A stretch of DNA of 64,000 nucleotides. Origin: Paraburkholderia sp. UYCP14C (lineage in GTDB: Bacteria > Pseudomonadota > Gammaproteobacteria > Burkholderiales > Burkholderiaceae). Location of the stretch: positions 142,446 to 206,445 of the forward strand of contig NZ_SELS01000010.1 in NCBI RefSeq assembly GCF_004197395.1, written 5' to 3'. The number at the start of each line of letters is the position of its first letter. Within the stretch, counting starts at the first letter, position 1. The notes below the pieces were generated by a model. It was not told where the DNA came from. It made no database searches and was given only the letters and a program-made list of their open reading frames with translations. The translations under genes and the position numbers were made by a program. This document shows, piece after piece, positions 35,851-43,662 of this stretch.

Positions 35851-36572
35851 GTGCGTTGCTCGAGATTCGCGACCTGAACGCGTGGTACGGCGCGAGCCAG
35901 GCGCTGCACGGCGTCACGCTGAGCGTCGAGCCCGGCGAAGTGCTCGCGCTGGTCGGCCGCAACGGCTCGGGCCGCTCGACGCTCGCACGCGCGATCATGG
36001 GCCTCGTGCGCTGCGAGGGCGAGCTGCGTTTCGCGGGGCGCTCGCTCGCCGGTCTGCGCACGTTCGAGATCGCGCGGCTCGGGCTCGGCTATGTGGCCGA
36101 GCATCGCGATGTATTCGCCGCGCTGAGTGTCCATGAAAACCTGCTGCTCGGCATCGCGCCGGGTGCCGCATCGCGCGCGCGCGGCCGCGCGCCGCGCTTC
36201 ACGCTCGACGATGCCTACGCGCTATTCCCTGTGCTGGCCGAGCGCAAGCGCACGCGCGCCGGCGCGCTGTCGGGCGGCGAGCAACAGATGCTCGCACTTG
36301 CGCGGGCGCTGCTCGGCGACCCCGATCTGCTGCTGATCGACGAACCCGGCGAAGGGCTCGCGAGTCTCGTGATGCGGCAGGTCGCTGGCTGTCTGCACAC
36401 GCTGCGCGAGCGTGGCGTCGCGATATTGCTGATCGAGCAGCGGCTCGTGATCGCGCAGGACATCGCGACTCGAGTCGCAGTAATGGGGCACGGCGAGATC
36501 GTGTTCGACGGCGCGTTGGCGTCGTTTCTGTCGCGCGACGATGTGATGCGTGAATGGCTCGGGGTCGGCTGA
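35847..36572 (+). CDS. livF: Branched-chain-type ABC transporter ATPase LivF
   Basis: The second HAAT ATPase, 241 residues. Walker A is GRNGSGRSTLARAI, where the usual Lys context GKST is replaced by GRST. Walker A lysine is normally essential for ATP hydrolysis, so this substitution (about residue 38) is unusual. The signature GALSGGEQQMLALARALLG and Walker B LLLIDEPGEGLA are intact, as is the switch His region (ILLIEQRLVIAQ carries Gln in place of His, as is common in LivF). ATG 35847 overlaps the livG stop. Confidence 0.92.
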   Translation: MSALLEIRDLNAWYGASQALHGVTLSVEPGEVLALVGRNGSGRSTLARAIMGLVRCEGELRFAGRSLAGLRTFEIARLGLGYVAEHRDVFAALSVHENLLLGIAPGAASRARGRAPRFTLDDAYALFPVLAERKRTRAGALSGGEQQMLALARALLGDPDLLLIDEPGEGLASLVMRQVAGCLHTLRERGVAILLIEQRLVIAQDIATRVAVMGHGEIVFDGALASFLSRDDVMREWLGVG

Positions 36573-36750
36573 CGCGCAGGCTTGTGCGCGCCTGCGTTGC
36601 CGCCCGCCGTACCGGCACGTTCCAGGCGGCGTGAAACGCGCCGGAATGGCCGTTTGAACCGCGTGGCGCGCCACGCCGGCGACGTTTCGAAGGGCACGGT
36701 GCGCATCGGCGGCGGGCACGCTGAGCGTCGATCCGGCGGCGAGGAAGTAG

Positions 36751-36805
36751 CGGGGCGGCCCGGACCTTCGCTCGAAGGACTCAAGCGAAGGTTCAGCCCG
36801 CCCCG
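36751..36805. terminator. Long hairpin at the livF / LysR convergence
   Basis: CGGGGCGG (36751-36758) pairs with CCGCCCCG (36798-36805), and inside it ACCTTCGCT (36764-36772) pairs with AGCGAAGGT (36784-36792). It overlaps the last codons of the convergent LysR gene. No T-run follows on either strand, so it is a stable stem rather than a classical terminator. Confidence 0.4.
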
Positions 36806-37686
36806 AGTTCCTCAAATAGCCAATCCTGAAAGCTCTTCAGCTTCGGCAGATCCGCGCGCGATTTGAGCAGGTTCAGCGTGTAGCCGTTTATCTTCAATCC
36901 ATCGAGACCCAACGGCGCGACCAGCGTCCCGGTTTCCAGTTCGCGCTGCGCGAGCAGCAGGCTCTCCAGACACACGCCCATACCGTCCGCAGCCGCGCTG
37001 ATCGCCATGAACGAGCGGTCGAAACGCGGCCCGCGCGTGATGTCGAGCACCACCTTGCGATGCAGCCGCATCCAGTCGCGCCAGCCGACGAGACACCCCT
37101 CGCTATGAATCAGCGTGTGGTGCCGCAGGTCCGCAACCGTGCGGATCGGATGCTCGCCGTTCGCCAGTCCTGGAGAGCACAGCGGCACGATGGTTTCGAG
37201 CGGCAGGTCGAGCACCATCGTGCCGGGCGGCTGCAAGCGCCGCGCGCCATAGCGGATGTCGATATCGACCGACTCCTTGATCAGGTCCACCGCCGCCGAT
37301 GACGCATTGAGCCGCACGTCGATATCCGGATGCAGCGCGCTGAAGCGCGCGAGCCGCGGCATCAGCCATTGGGTCGCGATGCTTGGCGTGGCGTGCACGG
37401 TCAGGATGTCGCTCTTCGCGACGCGGCCGATGTCGCGCGTCGCCTTGTCGATGCGCGCGAACGCCGCGCCGATTTCCTCAGCGTATTGACGCCCCATGTC
37501 CGTGAGCACCACCGCGCGATGCACGCGATGGAAGAGCCGCACGCCCAATTGGTCCTCGAGCAGCTTGACCTGATGACTGACCGCCGAGGGCGTGACGAAC
37601 AGTTCTTCTGCTGCGAGAGCGAACGACGAAAGCCGCGCGGAGGCCTCGAAAGCCTGAATGGACTTGAGTGTGACGCGATGGTGCAT
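36793..37686 (-). CDS. LysR family regulator (GcvA-like)
   Basis: A 297-residue regulator. The helix-turn-helix is in SFALAAEELFVTPSAVSHQV (about residues 20-39), and the TPSAVSHQVKLLEDQLGVRL pattern is typical of the GcvA/AmpR subgroup. The effector domain starts near 92 with LTVHATPSIATQWLMPRL. ATG 37686 is preferred; TTG 37716 would add ten residues. It is divergent from the split transketolase genes, so it is the expected regulator of the 37.8-46.6 kb cluster. Confidence 0.93.
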   Translation of the reverse strand: MHHRVTLKSIQAFEASARLSSFALAAEELFVTPSAVSHQVKLLEDQLGVRLFHRVHRAVVLTDMGRQYAEEIGAAFARIDKATRDIGRVAKSDILTVHATPSIATQWLMPRLARFSALHPDIDVRLNASSAAVDLIKESVDIDIRYGARRLQPPGTMVLDLPLETIVPLCSPGLANGEHPIRTVADLRHHTLIHSEGCLVGWRDWMRLHRKVVLDITRGPRFDRSFMAISAAADGMGVCLESLLLAQRELETGTLVAPLGLDGLKINGYTLNLLKSRADLPKLKSFQDWLFEELGAG

Positions 37687-37728
37687 GGCAGCATTCACAT
37701 GAATTGAGTTCAGCAATAGCTCACTTTA

Positions 37729-37744
37729 ATTCGTTTGAGCGAAT
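37729..37744. promoter_or_regulatory. Putative LysR operator before the transketolase cluster
   Basis: ATTCG (37729-37733) and CGAAT (37740-37744) form a perfect inverted repeat with a 6-bp gap in the AT-richer 156-bp divergent region. LysR sites are often dyads of this size. Confidence 0.45.
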
Positions 37745-37842
37745 CTATTCAAGTCGATACGCTGTATCCATTCGCAGTGCAATCAAACCGAGGGATTACC
37801 CGAGGCTGCGACCAGGTCAATTCATCCTGCAAGGAGACACGC

Positions 37843-38688
37843 GTGAATACGAGCGAAGCCGGGCACACCGCCCAACTCGCGGAACACGCCCACCGCATCC
37901 GCCGCAACGCGTTGCTGATGGGCGAAGTACAGGGCCAGGGCTATATCGGCCAGGCGCTCGACATCGCCGACGTGCTGGCCGTCGCTTACTTCGGCGCGAT
38001 GCGTTACCGCGCCGAAGATCCCGAATGGGAAGGCCGCGACCGCTTCCTGCTGTCGAATGGCCATTACGCGATTGCCTTGTACGCGGCGCTGTTCGAAGCC
38101 GGCATCCTGCCCGCCGACGAACTCGAAACCTACGGCAGCGACGACAGCCGCCTGCCGATGTCCGGCATGGCGAGCTACACGCCGGGCATGGAAATGTCGG
38201 GCGGCTCGCTCGGCCAGGGGCTGACGATCGCCGTCGGCCGTTGTCTTGGTCTGAAGCGTAAAGCTTCGGATTCCTTCGTCTACACGCTGTTCTCCGACGG
38301 CGAGCTCGACGAAGGCGCGGTCTGGGAAGGCCTGATGTCGGCCGCGCACTGGAAGCTCGACAACCTGATCGCGATCGTCGACGTGAACAACCAGCAGGCC
38401 GACGGTCCGTCGACGCAGATCATGGCGTTCGAGCCGCTCGTCGACAAGCTCGAAGCATTCGGCTGGTACACGCAGCGCGTGGACGGCAACGACATCGCAG
38501 CGGTGAAGCGCGCGTTCGACAACGCGCGCCATCACGACAAGCCGCAACCGCGGATCATCGTTTGCGATACGAAGATGGGCTGCGGCGTGCCGTTCCTCGA
38601 AGCGCGCGAGAAAAACCACTTCATTCGCGTCGATGCGCACGAATGGCAACTCGCGCTCGAAGCGCTCGAAGCCGGGAGACAAGCATGA
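37843..38688 (+). CDS. Transketolase, N-terminal subunit (split enzyme)
   Basis: A 281-residue protein equal to the first half of transketolase, binding the ThDP diphosphate. The conserved stretches are RDRFLLSNGHYAIALYAALF (about residues 66-85), SGGSLGQGLTIAVG, and the ThDP motif in FSDGELDEGAVWEG to DVNNQQ (about 147-183). The usual GDG is SDG. GTG 37843 has AAGGAG upstream. The next gene, starting at an ATGA overlap, is the C-terminal half, so the pair makes one active enzyme. Split transketolases occur in specialised sugar pathways (for example apulose-4-phosphate and sulfosugar routes). Confidence 0.92.
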   Translation: MNTSEAGHTAQLAEHAHRIRRNALLMGEVQGQGYIGQALDIADVLAVAYFGAMRYRAEDPEWEGRDRFLLSNGHYAIALYAALFEAGILPADELETYGSDDSRLPMSGMASYTPGMEMSGGSLGQGLTIAVGRCLGLKRKASDSFVYTLFSDGELDEGAVWEGLMSAAHWKLDNLIAIVDVNNQQADGPSTQIMAFEPLVDKLEAFGWYTQRVDGNDIAAVKRAFDNARHHDKPQPRIIVCDTKMGCGVPFLEAREKNHFIRVDAHEWQLALEALEAGRQA

Positions 38689-39683
38689 GCACCGTTGCAA
38701 AGAAGCCGCGCCTGAAGACCTCGGCGATGATCGCGTCGATCGCGTCCGAAGGACAGGTCACGCGTTCGGCGCCGTTCGGTCATGCACTGGTCGAACTGGC
38801 ACGCAACAAGTCCAGCGTGATCGGCATGACGGCCGACCTCGGCAAGTACACCGACCTGCACATCTTCGCGAAGGAATTTCCGGAGCGCTATTACCAGATG
38901 GGCATGGCCGAGCAGCTGCTGATGGGCGCGGCATCCGGCTTCGCGCACGAAGGCGCGCAACCGTTCGTCACGACCTACGCGGTGTTCGGAACGCGCCGCG
39001 CGTACGACTTCATTCATCAAACGATCGCTGAAGACAATCTCGACGTGAAGATCGTCTGCGCGTTGCCGGGCCTGACGACCGGCTACGGCCCGAGCCACCA
39101 GGCAGCGGAAGATCTCGCGCTGATGCGCGCGATGCCGAACATGACGGTGATCGATCCGTGTGACGCGCTCGATATCGAGCAGATGGTGCCGGCCATCGCC
39201 GCACACAAAGGCCCGGTCTACGCACGCCTGTTGCGCGGCAACGTGCCCGCGGTGCTCGACGAATACGACTACCGCTTCGAACTCGGCAAGGCGAAGCTGC
39301 TGCGCGACGGCAACGACGTGCTGCTGATCTCGTCGGGGATCATGACGATGCGCTCGCTCGAAGTCGCGAAGGCACTGGAGGCGGACAACGTCGGTGTGGC
39401 CGTGCTGCACGTGCCGACCATCAAGCCGCTCGACACCGCGACGATCCTGCGCGAAGCAAAGCGCACGGGCCGCATGGTGATCGTCGCGGAGAACCATACG
39501 GTGATCGGCGGACTCGGCGAAGCGGTGGCGCGCACGCTGCTCGGCGCTGGCGTTACACCGCCGTTCCGCCAGATCGCGCTGCCCGACGAGTTCCTCGACG
39601 CCGGCGCGCTGCCCACGCTTCACGACCGCTACGGCATCTCGACCGAAGCGATGAGCAACACCATCAAGGGCTGGCTCGGCTAA
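38685..39683 (+). CDS. Transketolase, C-terminal subunit (split enzyme)
   Basis: A 332-residue protein covering the pyrimidine-binding and C-terminal domains. GMTADLGKYTDLHIFAKEFP leads to the catalytic Glu in YYQMGMAEQLLMGAASGFA (about residue 76). ALPGLTTGYGPSHQAAED corresponds to the donor-site loop, and TVIDPCDALDIEQMV is typical. The C-terminal domain begins with VLLISSGIMTMRSLEVAKAL. The phosphate-contacting residues of full-length transketolase are not recognisable, as is usual in split forms. Translation is coupled to the N-subunit gene. Confidence 0.92.
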   Translation: MSTVAKKPRLKTSAMIASIASEGQVTRSAPFGHALVELARNKSSVIGMTADLGKYTDLHIFAKEFPERYYQMGMAEQLLMGAASGFAHEGAQPFVTTYAVFGTRRAYDFIHQTIAEDNLDVKIVCALPGLTTGYGPSHQAAEDLALMRAMPNMTVIDPCDALDIEQMVPAIAAHKGPVYARLLRGNVPAVLDEYDYRFELGKAKLLRDGNDVLLISSGIMTMRSLEVAKALEADNVGVAVLHVPTIKPLDTATILREAKRTGRMVIVAENHTVIGGLGEAVARTLLGAGVTPPFRQIALPDEFLDAGALPTLHDRYGISTEAMSNTIKGWLG

Positions 39684-39745
39684 CCAGGCCGCTCGCCTAC
39701 CCGCACAACCGCAGTCCAATTCCTATCACGAAGGAGAGCAGCATC

Positions 39746-40510
39746 ATGTCAGAGTCGCGTCTTCTCGACGGCAAGGTCGCCGTTATTTCCGGTGCCGCTT
39801 CGCCTCGAGGCATCGGCATGGCCACGGCGCGGATGTTCGCGAAGCACGGTGCCAAGGTCGCCATTCTCGATCTCGATCTGTCGGCGGCGCGCGATGCCGC
39901 GGCGTCGATCGGCCCGGAGCACCGCGGCTACGCGTGCAACGTGACCGACCGCGAGGCCTGCGACAGCGCAGCCGCGCAGGTCGTCGCCGACTTCGGCGCG
40001 ATCGACGTGCTGATCAACAACGCCGGCATCACGCAAGCAGCGAAGCTGCTCGACATCGATGCCGCGAGTTGGGACCGCATTCTCGACGTGAACCTGCGCG
40101 GCGTGCTGTATCTGTCGCAGGCGGTCGTGCCGTACATGAAGAAGCAGAAGAGCGGCTCGATCGGTTGCATGTCGTCGGTCTCGGCGCAGCGCGGCGGCGG
40201 CATTCTCGGCGGCCCGCATTATTCGGCCGCGAAGGCGGGCGTTCTCGGTCTCGCCAAAGCGATGGCGCGCGAACTCGGCGCCGACGGCATTCGCGTGAAC
40301 TGCGTAACGCCCGGCCTGATCCAGACCGACATCAACGCGGGCAAGATCCCCGACGACAAGCGCGGCGAGATTCTCGCGGGCATTCCGCTGAACCGTCTCG
40401 GCGTGCCCGACGACGTCGCCGGCGCGTTCCTGTTTCTCGCCGCGCCGATTTCGTCGTACATCACCGGCGCCGTCATCGACGTCAACGGCGGCATGCTGAT
40501 TCACGGCTGA
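39746..40510 (+). CDS. SDR family dehydrogenase
   Basis: A 254-residue classical short-chain dehydrogenase. The Rossmann loop is SGAASPRGIGMATARMFA (about residues 14-31) and Asp42 in AILDLDLS favours NAD+. NNAGIT, the catalytic Ser in MSSVSAQRGG (about 141-144), and YSAAKAG with the Tyr and Lys (about 157-161) are all present, ending in ITGAVIDVNGGMLIHG. It follows the transketolase genes by 62 bp with GGAGAG before the ATG. In this cluster it is the likely first oxidation step on a polyol, sugar or hydroxyacid. Confidence 0.93.
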   Translation: MSESRLLDGKVAVISGAASPRGIGMATARMFAKHGAKVAILDLDLSAARDAAASIGPEHRGYACNVTDREACDSAAAQVVADFGAIDVLINNAGITQAAKLLDIDAASWDRILDVNLRGVLYLSQAVVPYMKKQKSGSIGCMSSVSAQRGGGILGGPHYSAAKAGVLGLAKAMARELGADGIRVNCVTPGLIQTDINAGKIPDDKRGEILAGIPLNRLGVPDDVAGAFLFLAAPISSYITGAVIDVNGGMLIHG

Positions 40511-40661
40511 GGCCGGCACGGCCGGAACGCGGCGCGCGGCGGTGTCCGGCCAGCCGCGCGCGTCAACGCAGACGCCGGGCACAGGCAAACGCGCCACAGA
40601 GCGCGCTGTGCGAGACAACACACAACGCGATACCTGCGTATCCATCTTGGAGGAGCACACC

Positions 40662-41705
40662 ATGAGCCATCGTTCGACCAGCGGCCGGGGCATCGACCGG
40701 CGCACCTTTCTGAAAGCGGGCGCCAGCGTCGCCGCCGCGGCGCCGCTGTGGGGTTTGTCGATCCGTCGCGCGTCGGCCGCCGACTTCTCGTACAAGCTCG
40801 CGACGGGCCAGGACCCGACCCATCCGGTCAACGTCCGCGCCCAGCAGGCCTGCGACAAGATTCGCGCCGCCACCGGCGGCAAGCTCGACATCAAGGTCTT
40901 TCCGTCGAACCAGCTCGGCTCCGATACCGACCTGCTGTCGCAGGTGCGCAGCGGCGGCGTGGAGTTCTTCAACCAGGCGTCGTCGGTTCTCGCGACGCTC
41001 GCGCCGGCCGCCGGCATCGTCAACACGGGCTTCGCGTTTCCCGACTACGACACGGTCTGGAAAGCGATGGACGGCGACCTCGGCGCCTACGTCCGTGCGC
41101 AGATCGAGAAGACCGGCATCGTGACCGTATCGCGCGTGTGGGACAACGGCTTCCGGCAGGTCAGCTCGTCGACGCGCGTGATCAAGCAGCCCGCCGATCT
41201 GAAGGGCTTCAAGATCCGCGTGCCGCAGGCGCCGATGCTGACGTCGCTGTTCCAGGCGTTCGACGCGGGTCCGTCGCCGATCAACTTCAACGAGCTGTAT
41301 TCGGCGCTGCAAACGGGCGTCGTCGAAGGCCAGGAGAATCCGCTGCCGATCATCGCGACGACCAAGCTCTATGAAGTGCAGAAGTCGATCAGCCTCACCT
41401 CGCACGTGTGGGACGGCTACTGGATTCTCGGCAACCGCCGCGCCTGGGAGAAGCTGCCCGCCGACATGCGCGCGATCGTCACGCGCGAATTCGAAGCGGC
41501 CGGCATGCTGCAACGCGCCGACATCGCGAAGCTCAACGGCTCGTTGCGCAACGACCTGAAAGCGAAGGGCGTCAATGTCGTCGAGGTGGATCGTCAGGCG
41601 TTCCGCGATACGTTGCGCAAGACGAGCTTCTACAGCGACTGGAAAGGCAAGTATGGCGAGCAGGGCTGGAGCCTGCTCGAAAAGTACTCCGGAAAACTGG
41701 TATGA
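40662..41705 (+). CDS. TRAP transporter substrate-binding protein DctP
   Basis: A 347-residue periplasmic receptor. A Tat signal is evident: DRRTFLKAGASVAAAAP (twin Arg at about residues 13-14), with cleavage after RRASA. The mature part reads FSYKLATGQDPTHPVNVRAQ and ATGGKLDIKVFPSNQLGSD, the DctP N-lobe pattern. The carboxylate-holding Arg is expected in LKGFKIRVPQAPM (about 185), then FNELYSALQTGVVEGQENPL. Such an arginine favours a ligand with an acidic group. GGAGGA precedes the ATG. The stop overlaps the permease start. Confidence 0.93.
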   Translation: MSHRSTSGRGIDRRTFLKAGASVAAAAPLWGLSIRRASAADFSYKLATGQDPTHPVNVRAQQACDKIRAATGGKLDIKVFPSNQLGSDTDLLSQVRSGGVEFFNQASSVLATLAPAAGIVNTGFAFPDYDTVWKAMDGDLGAYVRAQIEKTGIVTVSRVWDNGFRQVSSSTRVIKQPADLKGFKIRVPQAPMLTSLFQAFDAGPSPINFNELYSALQTGVVEGQENPLPIIATTKLYEVQKSISLTSHVWDGYWILGNRRAWEKLPADMRAIVTREFEAAGMLQRADIAKLNGSLRNDLKAKGVNVVEVDRQAFRDTLRKTSFYSDWKGKYGEQGWSLLEKYSGKLV

Positions 41706-43570
41706 ACATCATGCACAGCACCGCTTTTCCTCATCCGTCGCCGCGCCGCCTGGTGGCCGCCATCGACAACGCGCTCGCGCGCTGCGTCGAGATCCCTGCC
41801 GCGCTGCTCGTGGTCGCAGAAATTCTCGTGCTGCTGGCAGGGGTCACCAGCCGCTATCTGCTGCACAAACCGCTCATCTGGAGCGATGAGCTCGCGTCCA
41901 TGCTGTTCGTGTGGCTCGCGATGCTCGGCGCCGTGATCGCGTTGCGGCGCGGCGAGCATATGCGCATGACCGCGCTGGTGGGCAAGGCGTCGCCGCAGTT
42001 CCGCGCGTTTCTCGAGGTCGTCGCGATCGCCGCGCCGCTCGCGTTTCTGCTACTGATCGCCGGGCCCGCGGTCGACTTCGCGCAGGATCAGAGCATCATC
42101 ACGACGCCCGCGCTCGGCATCTCGGACACCTGGCGTGCCGCGGCGCTGCCGGTCGGCAGCGCGCTGATGCTGGCGGTCGCCTGCCTGCGCCTCGTGCGCA
42201 CCGCCAACTGGCAGATGACGCTCGCCGCGCTCGCGCTGGTGGCCGCGATCGCGGGCGGTTTCGTCGCGGTGAGTCCGCTGCTGCAGAATCTCGGCAATGC
42301 GAACCTGCTGATCTTCTTCGTCGGGCTCGTCGCGCTGTGCGTGCTCTGCGGTGTGCCGATCGCGTTTTCGTTCGGACTCGCGACGTTCGGCTATCTCGCG
42401 CTCACGACGAGCACGCCGCTCAGCGTGGTGGTCGGCCGCATGGACGAAGGCATGTCGCATCTGATCCTGCTGTCGGTGCCGCTGTTCGTGTTCCTCGGCC
42501 AGCTGATCGAGATGACCGGCATGGCGGCCGCGATGATCGCGTTTCTCGCGAGTCTGCTCGGCCATGTGCGCGGCGGCCTGTCGTATGTGCTGGTGGGCGC
42601 GATGTATCTGGTGTCCGGCATCTCCGGCTCGAAGGCCGCCGATATGGCCGCCATCGCGCCGGTACTGTTCCCCGAGATGAAGGCGCGCGGCGCGAGACCG
42701 GGCGACCTCGTCGCGCTGCTCGCGGCCACCGGCGCGCAGACCGAGACCATTCCGCCGAGCCTCGTGCTGATCACGCTCGGCTCGGTGACGGGCGTGTCGA
42801 TCTCCGCGCTGTTCACGGGCGGCATGCTGCCCGCTATCGTGCTGGCGATCACGTTGTGCTCGGTCGTCTGGTGGCGCTATCGCGGCGACGACCTGTCGGG
42901 CGTACGGCGCGCCACGCGCCGCGAGATCGTCCGCAAGCTCGTGATTGCGCTGCCGGCGCTCGCGCTGCCGTTCGTGATTCGCGCCGCGGTCGTCAAAGGC
43001 GTCGCGACGGCGACCGAAGTGTCGACGATCGGCATCGTCTATTCGGTGTTCGCGGGTCTCGTCATTTACCGGCGCTTCGAATGGGCGCGGCTCAAGCCGA
43101 TGCTGATCGACACGGCCTCGCTGTCCGGCGCGATTCTGCTGATCATCGGCGCGGCGACGGGCATGGCATGGGCGCTCACGCAATCGGGCTTCTCCGGCCA
43201 GCTCGCGCAGACGATGGCGGGCTTGCCCGGCGGCGCCTTCACGTTCTTCGCCGCGTCGATCGTCGTGTTCGTCGTGCTCGGCAGCGTGCTCGAAGGCATC
43301 CCCGCCGTCGTGTTGTTCGGTCCGCTGATGTTCCCGATCGCGCGGCAGCTCGGCATCAACGAGGTGCACTACGCGATGGTCGTGATCCTCGCGATGGGCG
43401 TCGGGCTGTTCGCGCCGCCGTTCGGCGTGGGCTACTACTCGGCTTGCGCCGTGAGCCGCATCCATCCCGATGAAGGCATGAAGCCGATCGTCGGTTATCT
43501 GGCGGCGCTCGTGGTCGGCCTGATCGTCGTGGCCGCCGTGCCCTGGATCTCGACCGGGTTCCTGCATTGA
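41702..43570 (+). CDS. TRAP transporter fused permease DctQM
   Basis: A 622-residue protein fusing the small (DctQ) and large (DctM) subunits. Residues 1-180 carry four helices with VTSRYLLHKPLIWSDELASM and the DctQ motif WLAMLGAVIALRRGEHM. From about residue 205 the DctM part follows, with LCGVPIAFSFGLATFGYLAL, SVPLFVFLGQLIEMTG and LVGAMYLVSGISGSKAADMA. Transport is Na+- or H+-driven and needs the DctP receptor just upstream. ATG 41702 overlaps the dctP stop (ATGA). It is followed by the second transketolase after 92 bp. Confidence 0.93.
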   Translation: MNIMHSTAFPHPSPRRLVAAIDNALARCVEIPAALLVVAEILVLLAGVTSRYLLHKPLIWSDELASMLFVWLAMLGAVIALRRGEHMRMTALVGKASPQFRAFLEVVAIAAPLAFLLLIAGPAVDFAQDQSIITTPALGISDTWRAAALPVGSALMLAVACLRLVRTANWQMTLAALALVAAIAGGFVAVSPLLQNLGNANLLIFFVGLVALCVLCGVPIAFSFGLATFGYLALTTSTPLSVVVGRMDEGMSHLILLSVPLFVFLGQLIEMTGMAAAMIAFLASLLGHVRGGLSYVLVGAMYLVSGISGSKAADMAAIAPVLFPEMKARGARPGDLVALLAATGAQTETIPPSLVLITLGSVTGVSISALFTGGMLPAIVLAITLCSVVWWRYRGDDLSGVRRATRREIVRKLVIALPALALPFVIRAAVVKGVATATEVSTIGIVYSVFAGLVIYRRFEWARLKPMLIDTASLSGAILLIIGAATGMAWALTQSGFSGQLAQTMAGLPGGAFTFFAASIVVFVVLGSVLEGIPAVVLFGPLMFPIARQLGINEVHYAMVVILAMGVGLFAPPFGVGYYSACAVSRIHPDEGMKPIVGYLAALVVGLIVVAAVPWISTGFLH

Positions 43571-43662
43571 CGTAAGCGCCGCGCCGTGAGACCGGCGCGG
43601 CGCATCCCCGATTCACTCAAATCATCGCCGCCGCCCGTAGCGCGCCGCGGCAAGGAGAAGTC

